A stretch of 64,000 nucleotides of DNA from Macrosoma leucophasiata (GCA_036365455.1 JAWQUS010000023.1:2294001-2358000), one strand, 5' to 3'. Counted from the first letter of the stretch, positions 20,723 through 31,349 are shown. The notes: generated from the sequence alone by a model not told the origin. A program made the numbers and translations.

Positions 20723-21370
20723 CCCACCCGAGGGTTTCCGCCTTGTCGTGGCGAGGGGAGGGCTTAGTAATCGATGGATTGAGCCACACCAGCGAAGCTA
20801 AGAGGAGCCCAGCGAGGGAGCGGCGTTTGGAGAGGCTCTGCCCGGCATTCGCTGCTGTGGTGAGGAGACGGCTGGGGAAGAGGTGTATGGGTATGTCATT
20901 GGCCCAGCACCCTATCCCCATTCGCCTAGCAGTGGTCCCGCCGCTCGATAGGGACGTGGTGGGGCCGTGGGGGAGCGGTTGAGGGTCAGTTCATCCATGA
21001 CACTCCCGCTTCCCCAGGGCCTGGCCTGTGTGCCCCTGGACTCCTCCACCCGGGCGTCTTGGGACGCCTGGCATTGTGAGTGGTCGGGGCAGGGACCTTC
21101 GGGCGCCCAACTATGCCCGTCGCCTGAATGGAGAGGTCACGGGCTGGCTGGCGTGCAGGTGTTCCGCACGCCACTAGTGTTGGTTGGAGCTGAAAGGCTC
21201 CGAGGAGGGCTCGGCAACGAGCAGCCGCCGGTAGAGTCGCGGATGTATGCGATAGCGTTCCCATGACCCCGCCACTAATGGCGGACCAGTCGGAACACCC
21301 AGAGGTTTTTAGTGGGTAGAAGGATGTCTTTTCCCGGAGTCCCACATTTTCCCCTGGTAAAAAAAAAGTG
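20723..21370 (+). mobile_element. GC-rich non-autonomous LINE-like element with poly-A and 12-bp target duplication
   Basis: TCGGTAGTAGTA at 20711-20722 recurs as TCGGTAGCAGTA at 21371-21382 (one mismatch). The 648-bp insert begins with a GC-rich leader and ends GGAGTCCCACATTTTCCCC...GGTAAAAAAAAAGTG. The leader-plus-tail structure with no reverse transcriptase suggests an internally deleted LINE, possibly of R1/Jockey type. Open frames inside have no motifs and are not called. Confidence 0.7.
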
Positions 21371-21757
21371 TCGGTAGCAGTATAATTAAACCTGTGTATT
21401 AGTATTACGTCTGTTACATGCTTATTAATACATAACTCTAGCCAGTTTGTATTCAAAAATGCATCAATGAACGTATACCTCTTTCTACATTTTCGGAAAA
21501 ACACAAGCGTGAAGCAAGGTTAAGAACCTTTTACAATGACAAAAAATTCTATTCACAACCATTGAAGTAATTTATAAATTAAGTAACGCTCTCTAATGAA
21601 TATAAAAGAAACCATTTTGAGAGCCCTTTTCGCAAAACAACCTCCCTTTTTTACTGCTTCGACCCTTACAGTTTTAATTTAATTTGAAATATTTTACAAC
21701 GACTTGATATTGTTTCAGGGTTTTCTGCTTATATTTATACAACTGTACTATCCCTAC
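21371..21757. other. Unassigned DNA
   Basis: No coding or repeat match seen. Confidence 0.4.
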
Positions 21758-21962
21758 TTAATATTATAAATGCGAAAGTAACTCTGTCTGTCTGTCTGTC
21801 TGTTACCTTTTCAACCTTCGTCCAAACGACTGAACCGATTCCAATGAATTTTGGTTCAGAGATCGAGCTGACTTTGAGGAAGAACAACAACACAGAAGCG
21901 TACTTAGTTATTTATAAAACGACATCCACGTGGGCGAAGCCGCGGAAAACAACTTATATACA
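21758..21962 (-). repeat. Rpt-2 copy
   Basis: Complement form: TTAATATTATAAATGCGAAAG, CTGTCTGTCTGTCTG, then CACGTGGGCGAAGCCGCGG. Close to 53038-53242. Confidence 0.8.
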
Positions 21963-22205
21963 TATACATATTATACATATTCTTATTTCCATGACTGATT
22001 GATCTAGTTATTAAAATGTTTGGAAAAAAAATATTACTAAAGCAAGAAAACATTAACCATAATTTTTATTTTTTGTGTCTTTTAGTTGACAGACAAGCAG
22101 ACCTGATGGAAAGTGGTCACCATCGCCTACGAACATTTGCAACACCAGGGGAGTTGCCAACGCGCTGCCAGCCCTGAGGGACTCTTTTGACGTCATCTTC
22201 CAGTT

Positions 22206-22275
22206 CCAATATCCAATTAGAAATAGAAATAGAAAATATTTTTATTTCGAATATTTACAGATAAATGTCAAGATT
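22206..22275 (-). repeat. CR1-like LINE 3' terminus
   Basis: AGAAATAGAAATAGAAAATATTTTTATTTCGAATA is the complement of the LINE end at 20105-20135. Heavily 5'-truncated copy. Confidence 0.75.
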
Positions 22276-22474
22276 CTCTCGGTACTCTATTAACTAGGTA
22301 AATTTGTATGTCCATGAAAATTAAATCGGAGTGCGGTAGAGGTTAAAAAATAATAACATTTTTTTATGTAATTATGTTCACCTGAAAAAAATCTAATAAA
22401 CAATATCTTATAACAAATAGTATGAAGTGTTGTTCTAAGGTATTCCACCAAAGCGAATTCAGCTTATATCCATA

Positions 22475-22660
22475 TCCATATCACTTTAATTTGTGAAAAT
22501 CGGATACTATTACGAAATCTTGTAAGCTGCAAATCGATTTGCTACGAAATGTAGAACACGCTACGAAATGCTACGAACGCTACGAGCGCTACGAGTACAA
22601 ACTGCTACGTATGCATCACCCGGTTAACAGGTTTGGATATGCAAATAAAGTTGTTTGTCT
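22475..22660. repeat. GCTACGA-rich repeat, copy 1
   Basis: Contains CTACGAAATGCTACGAACGC, a further CTACGAGCGCTACGAGTACA and GCTACGTATGCATCACCCGG, then TATGCAAATAAAGT. A second copy with different internal number lies at 24830-24990. Confidence 0.75.
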
Positions 22661-22734
22661 TTAAATATTTTCCTCCTTTGTTTAATCTTCTCTTAAACTA
22701 ACTTATCCTGGGTTGCACCAAGATATTTGTTAAA

Positions 22735-23216
22735 CTCAAACTCAAATATTTTATTTGATATTGGTCTACAAGGACACTTTTGCAATATTAGTTTACAAGC
22801 TACCTAGAGCGAATGACTTACAATAATAAATATTATTCAATAGGTATTAATAAAAACCAAATTAAAATATTCAAAAATAAAATTAAAATTAAACCGATTC
22901 ATACATCAAATCTTTTAATTCCTTCATAGAAGAAAAATAAAAATTAATTCATCATAAACATAGTCATTTACACAGCAGAATTCTAGTTGCAGGCACTACT
23001 GAGAAGAACTTTGCTTTTGAACAAACTCAGAGTGTTGCTCTTTTAGTCAATATCCTTATATCTAATACAAATGGGAATTAAAGTAGAATATATATATACA
23101 GATAATGTGAACGTACATAGCATATATTATTATAAATACACACATGCAAATACTTATCAACAGCTTAATATCGTAAAAGAAAATAACACCCGCGAACCAT
23201 AACAGATCAGTCCCCC
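22735..23216 (-). repeat. CR1-like LINE 3' end, fragment
   Basis: Parallels 9812-10240: GGTCTACAAGGACACTTTTGC, ACTGAGAAGAACT, AACTCAG(A)GTGTTGCTCTTTT, AACACCCGC(G)AACCAT. No coding part survives. Joined directly to a 5'-truncated 5S-SINE. Confidence 0.8.
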
Positions 23217-23222
23217 ACAAGC

Positions 23223-23454
23223 ACGTTAAGCTGTCGATCCCGGTTGCTATCGATGGATAGCAGTCGTTAAACCTTGTCGAAGGCCTTATGGGCAGTTTGA
23301 AAACATCCGACAGTGGGTTGGCTACTAACCCACCCACCTTCATCAATCCGCATTGGAGCAGCGTGGTAGAGTAAGCCCCAGGCTTCCCCCCCCAAAAAAA
23401 GGGGAGAGACTCATGCCCAGCAGTGGGACGTATAATGGGTTGCCATTATTATAA
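23223..23454 (+). repeat. 5S-SINE, 5'-truncated
   Basis: Starts inside the body (ACGTTAAGCTGTCGATCCCGG) and runs to the tail GTGGGACGTATAATGGGTTGCC and ATTATTATAA. The 5S-like head is missing. Confidence 0.85.
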
Positions 23455-23731
23455 TGCACACTTTCAGCTTTAGCTTCTAAGCTTTAGGCAGTCCTCAAAC
23501 AAAATTAGGACGCTGATTTCGTTTTCACCATCGCTTAGGAGACACCTATCCGTCTTATGTGGCTCACAAAATTAGAAAAATTTGGAACTCAATATCGACC
23601 ACAGCAAAGATTGCTATGATTAATTTAAACAAAATATTATAATGAATCAGTATTCGAATTTATTATAATAAGATTAATTCTATTATTTTTCGGAATTATA
23701 GTCCTATTAATGTAAACTTAATTAGATAATA

Positions 23732-23990
23732 TTGTAGAAATTAAACTTGCGGATTTTCACGCGTACACAACACTCCCAAACTTCTTCATACACCCGACGT
23801 TTCGGTCGCTTTCCAGCTACCGTGGTCACGGGCAGACTAATTCGACGATGTTTAGCCTAGTCTTATATAGCTGAGACGGAACACAACCCTAGTGCGATGT
23901 AAACTACTAGTGGCGAGAAAATCCGCAAGTTTAATTTCTACAATGTATGTATGAATGAAGCTCGCGAAAACCTACGAAAACGTTATTAAA
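23732..23990 (-). repeat. Penelope-like tail insertion with inverted ends
   Basis: Left end TGTAGAAATTAAACTTGCGG, right end CCGCAAGTTTAATTTCTACA, then the tail AAGCTCGCGAAAACCTACG. Inside lies the complement of CCGAAACGTCGG. TAGATAATA at 23723-23731 and 23991-23999 is a 9-bp target duplication, so this short unit inserted as a whole. Confidence 0.75.
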
Positions 23991-24074
23991 TAGATAATAA
24001 TTATTTTTGGTCAAATAATAATGCGCATAATAATATATTTGAATTTTGAAATAATTTAATTATAACATAACTTA

Positions 24075-24235
24075 ATGTATGGCCCCGTAATAACTATCAT
24101 AGAGACATGACACCTCAGGTGTAAGGGGTGGCAACGCATCTGCATTTTGACCTGTGGTTTTTATGTAGATGTCTATAGGTTGCATCATTTAACATCAATC
24201 AGATCAATCGTTTGCCACTTTCCTTCCATAAAGTC
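24075..24235 (+). repeat. Rpt-1, degenerate partial copy
   Basis: Matches GGCAACGCATCTGCATTTTGACC and ATGTCTATAGGTTGCA of the family. The 5' part is missing. Confidence 0.7.
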
Positions 24236-24384
24236 ATTAGGATTTCTCTTCAAAACCGAATCAAAAGTAACCAGTGTCACGTGAAATTATTTAAGGTCTC
24301 ACTGCCAACCATTTTCATGCAAATAATAAGCATAACAATAAGCATTTTATCTTAGATTTTTTTTTTCTAAAATATTTAAATATT

Positions 24385-24698
24385 TAACTGCCTCGGTAGC
24401 CTAGTGGTAGCAGGCCACTACTACTACGCTGAGGTCCTGGGTTCGATTCCCGGGTAGGGGGTTATCAGAGATAATGGTGAAAAAGCCTTCATCTCTGGTT
24501 CTATTGGGATTTTTCCATTTCCTGGAAATTTCCCAGTACCTCAAAGTTTGGTAATGTGCCCGGAGATGTCAACAGGCTCGCCACCTGTTACATGGGCCAA
24601 AAACGTAACCGGTGAATCGTGGGTGTTTGCATGTATGCTTGAATGCATGCATTTACCTCTGCCTACCCCTTCGGGGATTACAGGCGTGAAGAAGTTAC
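24385..24698 (+). repeat. SINE-A copy, near full length
   Basis: A box region TAGCCTAGTGG, B box GGTTCGATTCC, tail CTACCCCTTCGGGGATTACAGGCGTGAAG. 11-bp target duplication ATTTAAATATT (24374-24384 and 24699-24709). Confidence 0.9.
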
Positions 24699-24829
24699 AT
24701 TTAAATATTCAAAATTATCGCATAATTTATTTGTTATTTTTTAATAAATTTTGTTCTACAATGTTCCATTCAAACGAGAGTTAATTCAACTTCTAAATAT
24801 ACATCTTTGTGTGCTACTTTATTACTACC

Positions 24830-24990
24830 ATTACCGCATCTTGTAAGCGTTAAAACGATTTGCTAAGAGATGTAGAACAAGCTACGAAACGCTACGACTG
24901 CTACGAGTACAAACTGCTACGACTGCTACGAGTACAAACTGCTACGTATGCATAACCCGGTTACAAACTTTTTGTATGCAAATAAAGTAT
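24830..24990. repeat. GCTACGA-rich repeat, copy 2
   Basis: GCTACGAAACGCTACGACTG followed by two tandem CTGCTACGAGTACAAA steps, ending TATGCATAACCCGG and TATGCAAATAAAGT. Parallels 22475-22660. Confidence 0.75.
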
Positions 24991-25089
24991 TGTTGTTTAT
25001 TTCAAATGAAAATAATATTTTCTTGAGCAAACTACTTCGTGTTTCATTTTTTTTACTTTAACAGGTAAATTGGAGTAAAGTGCGCATAC

Positions 25090-25318
25090 TGTTTTATGCT
25101 ATGAAAGTGGCAAATAAGCATGCAGTTCACATTGATGCTAAGTAATGACTGCAGCCTAAAGACACTCACACAATGACGAAAGGTCAAAATCGTGTCGGAA
25201 ACTACAGGGCCGTACATTACCACCTGACCGGAATACGATAGTGCTGAACACTATCATTTAGCGGCAAGTATATTAGGTAAAGGTGCCTACGCCCGCGAGC
25301 TCTACCACCAGTAAAATT
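25090..25318 (-). repeat. Rpt-1 copy
   Basis: Complement orientation, ending GAGCTCTACCACCAG at the 5' side of the element. Internally slightly deleted. Confidence 0.82.
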
Positions 25319-25495
25319 CAACTAACTCAAAAGCGAAATTAAATCATTTATACAAATTTCAATATCCCACCGCACCACAATCTATCCAGAACACTTACAC
25401 AATGGGAATCTCAATTAAAGTGGCCAAACTCTAATCCCAAGGCTTTCAAGACTGCCACGGCGATTATTTTCAACGAGGATTCATATCATAAAATT
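25319..25495. repeat. Locally duplicated segment, first copy
   Basis: AATTTCAATATCCCACCGCACC through TTTCAACGAGGATTCAT (about 25367-25490) recurs at 26425-26550 with few changes. The preceding TTCAACTAACTCAAAAGCGA recurs at about 25940. Confidence 0.85.
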
Positions 25496-25676
25496 ATATG
25501 AATCCTCGTATTGACTGTCAGTAAAACTAGTTTACAATTATATTGATACCACTGAACATACATACAACGAAACACACCCACTCTTTTTATGAACCCAGTT
25601 TTAAAATGGTATCGTGTTTTACAACTGCTTACTCAAAAAAATATTGAAAATCGCATTGAATAATAATTATAACTTT

Positions 25677-25936
25677 TTTATATAATGGAAGTGGCAAACA
25701 AGCTTGCAGTTCACATTGATATTAAGTGATGACTGCAGCCTATGGACACCCACAGAAAGACCAAGGTCAAAATGCAGATGCATTACCACGCCTGAGGTCT
25801 AAAGTGTTATGTCTCTGTGCCGGAAACTACAGGGCCGTACATTACCACCTGACCGGAACACGCTGAACACTATAAAATAGTGACAAGTATATTAGATAAT
25901 GCTGGTGCCTACGCCCGCGAGCTCTACCACCAGTAA
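25677..25936 (-). repeat. Rpt-1 copy
   Basis: Starts GTGGCAAACAAGCTTGCAG and ends CGAGCTCTACCACCAG. Remnants of another copy follow at 25976-26012 (GGCGGCAAGTA, GCCGGAAATTACAGGGCCGT). Confidence 0.85.
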
Positions 25937-26080
25937 AATTCAACTAACTCAAAAGCGAAATTAAATCATTTCAATTTGGCGGCAAGTAGTGCCGGAAATT
26001 ACAGGGCCGTGTTGTTGTTATCTCTGTCTATTTCTTCAGGAAAAAGTGAACGTGTAGGTGATAATAAATAATAAATAATA

Positions 26081-26150
26081 ATGGCAACCCATTATACGTC
26101 TCACTGCTGGGCCCGAGTCTCTCCCCCTTTTTGAGGGGAGAGTAGTCGTA
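26081..26150 (-). repeat. 5S-SINE tail fragment
   Basis: TAATGGCAACCCATTATACGTCTCACTGCTGGG matches only the 3' 70 bp of the family. Confidence 0.7.
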
Positions 26151-26424
26151 GACGTGTAGGTAGTAATTATAAAATTAACATTCCATGCGATACATAATTT
26201 AAGCTGAATTCATTTCCCAACACAACATCCCATTAAAAATGTCCCCAAGAGCATATGTTTTCCAGGAAACTTTACGAGTTTTTTTCCTTTGTGCATGACG
26301 TTTATCGTACTAACACGTCGTAAGGCTTACGCTGTTATATGTAATGAATTTCTTTTATATTTTAAAGAGGGTAAACGCTTTAATTTTTAATGTGATATGA
26401 CGAATTCAAATCAACAAAATTTCA

Positions 26425-26555
26425 ATATCCCACCGCACCACAATCTATCCAGAACACTTACACAATGAGAATCTTGATTAAAGTGGCCAAACTCTAATCC
26501 CAAGGCTTTCAAGACTGCCACGGCGATTATTTTCAACGAGGATTCATTTCATTAA
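26425..26555. repeat. Locally duplicated segment, second copy
   Basis: See 25319-25495. Spacing between copies is about 1,058 bp. Confidence 0.85.
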
Positions 26556-26734
26556 GTTGTTTTTAAATCTGGGCATTATATTCTTAGCGTTACGGCTAGG
26601 ATTAAGTGGAGTCTGAAATGTCTTAGTTTGGTCTGGATCTAGATTGTAGAAAGTTTGATAGGTTTGCGATAGAAATAGGATTATGGATGTTTATATGGAT
26701 TTGACAACTGAAATTTTGTTAAATAATTTACTAG

Positions 26735-26930
26735 CTGTGCCCGCGACTTCGCCCGCGTGTGAATTTATGATTGTTGAGTATCTATCCGGACGAAGTCGTG
26801 GGCGCAGCTAGTATCAAAGTAGCCTAAGTTGCTCCTTATTACATCAACTATCTGCTAGTGAAAGTTCCGTCAAAATCGTTTTTGAGATAAGCTCCGCCAA
26901 ACAGACAGACAGACAGTAAAAATTATAAAA
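26735..26930 (+). repeat. Rpt-2-like copy (AGCTGTGCCCGCGACTTCG type)
   Basis: GCTGTGCCCGCGACTTCGCC, then an internal complement GGACGAAGTCGTGGGCGCAGCTAG, then AACAGACAGACAGACAG. Very similar to 35231-35440. Confidence 0.78.
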
Positions 26931-27184
26931 AAAAATGTTTTGGTATATGTACCGTGTATACATGCATATGCATTTAGTAAAAAGGCGGTTATTTTTATAT
27001 TACAAACAGACACTCCAATTTAATTTATATATTTATAGATATTTCATGTTTAAGAAATACATTTTTTTGACATTGGTTAATATAGGTTTTTGAATTAGAT
27101 AAATATTTGACAGAGTATCAGTGTATGTGGAGCTCGAAGTCGTTAGCCTTGAATACTACGTTTGTTTTGCCTGTATGATAGTTG

Positions 27185-27408
27185 TTACGGTGCCATACAT
27201 ATATATCTAACCGGAACATGATAGTGCCAAACACTAACACTGTACGGCGCTGTAATTTCTGGCACAGAGGCATAACACCTTAGGCCTCAGGAGTGGTAAC
27301 GTATCTGCATTTTGACCTTGGTCTTTTTGTGGGTGTCTATAGGCTGCAGTCATCACTGAACATCAATGTGAACTGCAAGCTTGTTTGCCACGTCCATAAC
27401 ATGAAAAA
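27185..27408 (+). repeat. Rpt-1, 5'-truncated copy
   Basis: Runs from TAACCGGAACATGATAGTGCC, then GTACGGCGCTGTAATTTCTGG to TTGCCACGTCCATAACATGAAAAAAA. Confidence 0.75.
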
Positions 27409-27959
27409 AACTTGGACTTAATCAGACAACTTGGTACACGTGCATCGTGCAGAAAGAGAAAGGCGAGTAAATATTATATAGGTTTGTAAGTCAACAAAAC
27501 CATAAAATTATACCTAACTTTATTGAAAATGTCGTACAGTAAACGACTGATATTTAAAAACAAAACACAAGAAGTTGTTTTCCTCGCTGTTAGTTGTTAT
27601 TCACACGGCTTCTTTTCTCTTTGACAAATTATCGAGTACAGTTCTTCCTGAAGTTTCGTTGAATAAATACAATTAAAATTTCACTTTGTAAAAATTTATT
27701 CGTTAATGTATTTCAAATCTAATATTCAAATTCTTCGGTTCAAGTGTGGTCAGACTGATCCAATATTGAAAACGCCTTTCGAAATAGTTACGAAGAATCC
27801 CAGCATTAGTAACAATTCGATATAGAATTGAGATTTTTGGATCCATACGTTCGTCTGTCTGTCTGCCTGTCCTCCAGTTAGCGCCCTAACTCACTAGAAC
27901 GCTATGGCGACATCGCCGGCTACATATCCAAGGAGTAAGTATGGTGTGGAGACGTAGCC
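27409..27959. other. Unassigned intron DNA
   Basis: No exon-like or repeat feature supported. A short GTCTGTCTGTCTGCCTGTCC stretch lies near 27854. Confidence 0.4.
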
Positions 27960-28068
27960 ATAAGGTGCCGGAAATTACGGGGCCATATATTACCACCTGA
28001 CCGGAACACGATAGTGCTGAACATTACCATTTAGCGGCAAATATATTAGGTAATGCGGTGGTGTAAAA
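27960..28068 (-). repeat. Rpt-1 5' part
   Basis: GTGCCGGAAATTACGGGGCC to TAGGTAATGCGGTGGTG. Confidence 0.75.
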
Positions 28069-28154
28069 TGTAAAGTTTTATTTAAACTATATAAACAGAA
28101 ATATTTACTAACTTAAACATAAACATGGGTTTATAAATAAATATTAATCATAGG

Positions 28155-28247
28155 CCGTTCTGGAGTAAGCTTCAGGTCTCCCCCCAAAAAGGAGAGAGAC
28201 TCGTGTCCAGCTGTGGTACGTATAATGGATTTGCCATTATTATTTAT
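28155..28247 (+). repeat. 5S-SINE tail fragment
   Basis: GGAGTAAGCTTCAGGTCTCC to GTATAATGGATTTGCCATTATTATT. Confidence 0.7.
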
Positions 28248-28469
28248 AGGCCGTTCTTTCATAAAATTTGATAAGATTACGTTTATTTTTGATCTGATGA
28301 TTAAAAATTATTAATTATATTGATTATCAAATCAAACTCAGAGTTGGAAGTCGACACAGCTAGCAGATTTCATTTACATATTTACCAAATAAATAGATAC
28401 ATAAAAAACTTTCCACACAAACGAAATCCTCCTTTAACCAACCATCATTAAAGCATACGGTCCACTTAC

Positions 28470-28579
28470 CGGTACGGGTGACGAGCGCCAGCGCGCCCAG
28501 CGCAGTGAAGAGAAGAGCCATATGCTTGGTTAGTTCATGCCTCCATATTTTCACACTCTGACTGATCACACAGACCCAT
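28470..28579 (-). CDS. dpr: dpr-family gene, exon 1 in window (5' UTR end and signal peptide)
   Basis: Minus-strand exon with acceptor TTTTTGTCCACAG and donor GTAAGTGG. From ATG 28521-28519 it encodes MALLFTALGALALVTRT plus the first base of a Gly codon. This is a short hydrophobic run of signal-peptide type. The phase-1 end fits exactly the phase-1 start of exon 7374-7558, 20,911 nt downstream. GC content is high against AT-rich flanks. An acceptor upstream implies a further 5' exon to the right. The MALLF frame is open back to the exon start (20 residues without ATG), so an upstream in-frame start cannot be excluded. A separate 14-codon upstream ORF starts at 28579. Assignment to dpr rests on strand, phase and signal-peptide character, not on conserved sequence. 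Confidence 0.75.
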
Positions 28580-28866
28580 CTGTGGACAAAAATGAACTGT
28601 ATTTAGAAGGGTTAAGGTCCAGTTGGCTTTGGTCGTCGTAGTTTTATTCGATTACCTCAAAGGGATGGTCGGTCGATATATTGTCGAGTCAGATATGGGA
28701 GGGTTAGTGGCACCTAAATAATTGTATGTAGTCAGATATAGGCTTAGGTGGACTTGGTGTGAGGCTAAATTTAGGATTTAACCAACGATTATGTAAGTCT
28801 ATAGAAGTGTAACTCTTATAAAAAGTACGATTAAAAGTGACTTCATTGTAAGTTGCTATAGGCCTA
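28580..28866. other. Intron sequence upstream of the dpr signal exon
   Basis: Carries the acceptor at 28580-28592. Otherwise nothing recognised. Confidence 0.45.
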
Positions 28867-29003
28867 CCCCTTTATTCATAAACGTATATTAGCTAACGTG
28901 TTGCTAATGTCTTTTTCTATCCTGCACATTTGACAATGCAACTGACAAAGACAAAGCATTCTATAGCTAAAACGTATCTAATGTACGTTTATGAATAAAG
29001 GGG
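28867..29003. mobile_element. MITE, CCCCCTTATTCATAAACG family
   Basis: CCCCTTTATTCATAAACGTA and TACGTTTATGAATAAAGGGG ends; internal AACTGACAAAGACAAAGCATT shared with 57041-57192. Flanks CTA and TTA. Confidence 0.8.
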
Positions 29004-29789
29004 TTAGGGTCATAGCTCACTACAGCCATCCGGCACCCGACCCCGCCTCGTTTCACGGCGTCCACGCATACTATCACAACATATATGTACGCTTTGCTAC
29101 GTCTTACTGCAACCAAACACTAGCCGCATCGTTGAATAAGGTATATAAATAAATAATACTGAATTTGATTTAGGAAATAAAATAACAATTTACCATACAT
29201 ACCATACAATTTACATAAAACAACTTCATTTTTTTTTTTTAATCTCCATTTAAAGAGCTTGGTCAAAGACCATGACGCTCTATACGTTCACATGAATTAC
29301 ATTCTTCATTTAAAAAAATAATTAAACAACATTAGCTCATTGACAATTGATATAGTTGCAACAGTATTCTGGCGTCATCCGTAGTAGGATCTGCCAGGAC
29401 ACTGTTGCAATGTCCTATTTCTAATGAAGCCCTGCGATGAGCCTCACCTCGAACACAACAACTTCATTGGTAACCATATGAAGTGTTATTCCCTGAACTT
29501 ATTTATAGCTTGCCATTTCCGTCAAGCAAAGCAATGAGCGCTTCCTATTTCTAAATATTTGAATTAATTTGTAATCAAAACACCCGCAACTCTTATTAAC
29601 TAATGTAAGCTTTCATTGGCTTTTCTATTTGCGTAACATATTATTCACGTTCAAGTATGCTCCTTCTGAATTCAAGTACCTTCTGTATTTGAAATAGCAG
29701 TTCACGAACACCAATGCACAGTTACAAGCAAGTAAGTAAAAAATTAAAGGAGGTGTTTCTTTTTGAAAATTAAAGGAGGTGTTTCTTTT
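29004..29789. other. Mostly unassigned; possible inverted LINE tail at 29232-29460
   Basis: A poly-T start at 29231 followed by about 220 bp without coding potential looks like a reversed A-tailed insertion. At 29738-29789 a 25-27-bp block (AAATTAAAGGAGGTGTTTCT) is duplicated in tandem next to SINE-A. Confidence 0.4.
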
Positions 29790-30104
29790 TCAACTGCCTC
29801 AGTAGCGTAGTGGTAGCAGGCCACTACTATTACGCTGGAGGTCCTGGGTTCGATTCCCGGGTCGGGGACTATCAGAGATAACGGTTTAAAATCCTTTATC
29901 TCTGCTTCTATTGGGATTTTTCCATTTTCTGGAAGTTTCCCAGTACCCCGGAGTTTGGTAATGTGCCCGGAGATGGCAACAGGTTCGCCACCTGTTACAT
30001 GGGCCAAAACGTAACCGGCGAGTCGTGGGTGTTTGCATGTATGATTGAATGCATGCATTTACCTCTGCCTACCCCTTCGGGGATTACAGGCGTGAAGTTA
30101 CGTT
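29790..30104 (+). repeat. SINE-A copy, full length and well preserved
   Basis: AACTGCCTCAGTAGCGTAGTGG start (A box), GGTTCGATTCCCGGG (B box), tail CTACCCCTTCGGGGATTACAGGCGTGAAG. A TTTCTTTTT(C/G) duplication is visible at the flanks. Confidence 0.9.
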
Positions 30105-30163
30105 TTTCTTTTTGCAAAAACACATGCGATTGAATTTACAAATTAATTGCTCGAATTAATAAT

Positions 30164-30466
30164 GAGGCTTTGGTAATTTAGTGGTAAAGCGGGTGGACTG
30201 GTTGTCCTGAAGTCACAGGTTTGATCATCAGTTTGTAAAGGGGAAATGAGACATTCTACTGATATACTTTTTACATTAGTTTATTAAATTTAGTTTTATC
30301 TTAGTGATATTCTTGACTTTACATATGTTTTTTATCTTGTTTGAAATGTATATCAATTGTTGTTCACTTTGATTTATTTTGTTTGTTTTTTGACGTGTCA
30401 TAAGAGGTGACTGTCATCCTAAATGAATAAATGAGTTTCTGATTCTGATTCTGATCCTGCTGACGG
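30164..30466 (+). repeat. Degenerate tRNA-like SINE ending in a TTCTGA repeat
   Basis: TTTAGTGGTAAAGCGGGTGG and CACAGGTTTGATCATC recall the SINE-C-like head at 53583-53665. It ends GAATAAATGAGTTTCTGATTC plus further TCTGA steps. Confidence 0.55.
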
Positions 30467-30529
30467 AATTCAATTTTTCTTTTTTCTAATCTATAATTAA
30501 AATTAAAATAATTTTGGTTTTGAATGATT

Positions 30530-31097
30530 GTTATAAGTCCAGGGAAGAAAAAGGTAAGAAAATGTGCAGAAATTGAAGGGAAATAGTAAAAACCAAAATT
30601 TCATTTTCCCATTCAAATAGTCCGTTTTTCCCATTCAAATAGTCCGTTATTTGTAACCAGCGCATAATTCTTAAAGGGAGGCTTTGGCTCATCAAGACTA
30701 ACACTTTTGTTATACATCTTTTTCTAATTCAATATGTTTTTTTAACATATAAATAATAATAGATAGAATTTGCAGTTCTAATACTTCTTTTAACTTCACG
30801 TTACGTAAACACCTGACATCTGTACCTATGTAAAAATATACCTATAAAACGTAGTGCTTACCATTGATAGAAGTCCCATTTGAAATGATTTTATTTCTAA
30901 TCATGTGATGTACTGCGTTTTGGAAAACAATAGAACAAGAATACAACAAGAATAGTCATAGAACAAGAGTTGTAAGTCTTAACGTACCTAACTCACCTTT
31001 GACGATTTATGCGTTAGATATATTTAACCCTGTATATCAAACTTTTGACACATTATTTCATTGTGAGGCAATACGAAGTTTGCCGGGAAAGCTAGTT
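30530..31097 (-). repeat. Rpt-3, interrupted copy
   Basis: Pieces at 30537-30655 (GGGAAATAGTAAAAACCAAAATTTC) and 31035-31097 (CACATTATTTCATTGTGAGG, AAGTTTGCCGGG) are halves of the 42.8-kb copy, separated by about 380 bp of unrelated DNA. Confidence 0.7.
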
Positions 31098-31349
31098 TTT
31101 AAATATTTTTTATTTGTAATTGGTTACAAACCTTCTGATTACTTATTTTTTTAAATGGTGTTGCTAATTTTAACGTCTCCCTGCCACTAAATGGTAGCGA
31201 TCAGTACTATCGTATTACGGTTCAATGTTATACTACCAACAGCTTCAGAATTGGTAGTCCATCTTATTTACTTAAAACTAATGTGATCTTATTACCTTTA
31301 AGTTAATGCTAATTTGCTAGTTTAAAATGTCAAAAATTTTATGTATGTA

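Noticed and set aside
20986..21504. 172-codon minus-strand ORF
   Set aside because: Lies across the GC-rich LINE-like element and its flank, with no domain motif.
22540..24960. CRISPR-like array from repeated GCTACGA steps
   Set aside because: Repeats are 6-9 bp with no spacers, and the DNA is eukaryotic.
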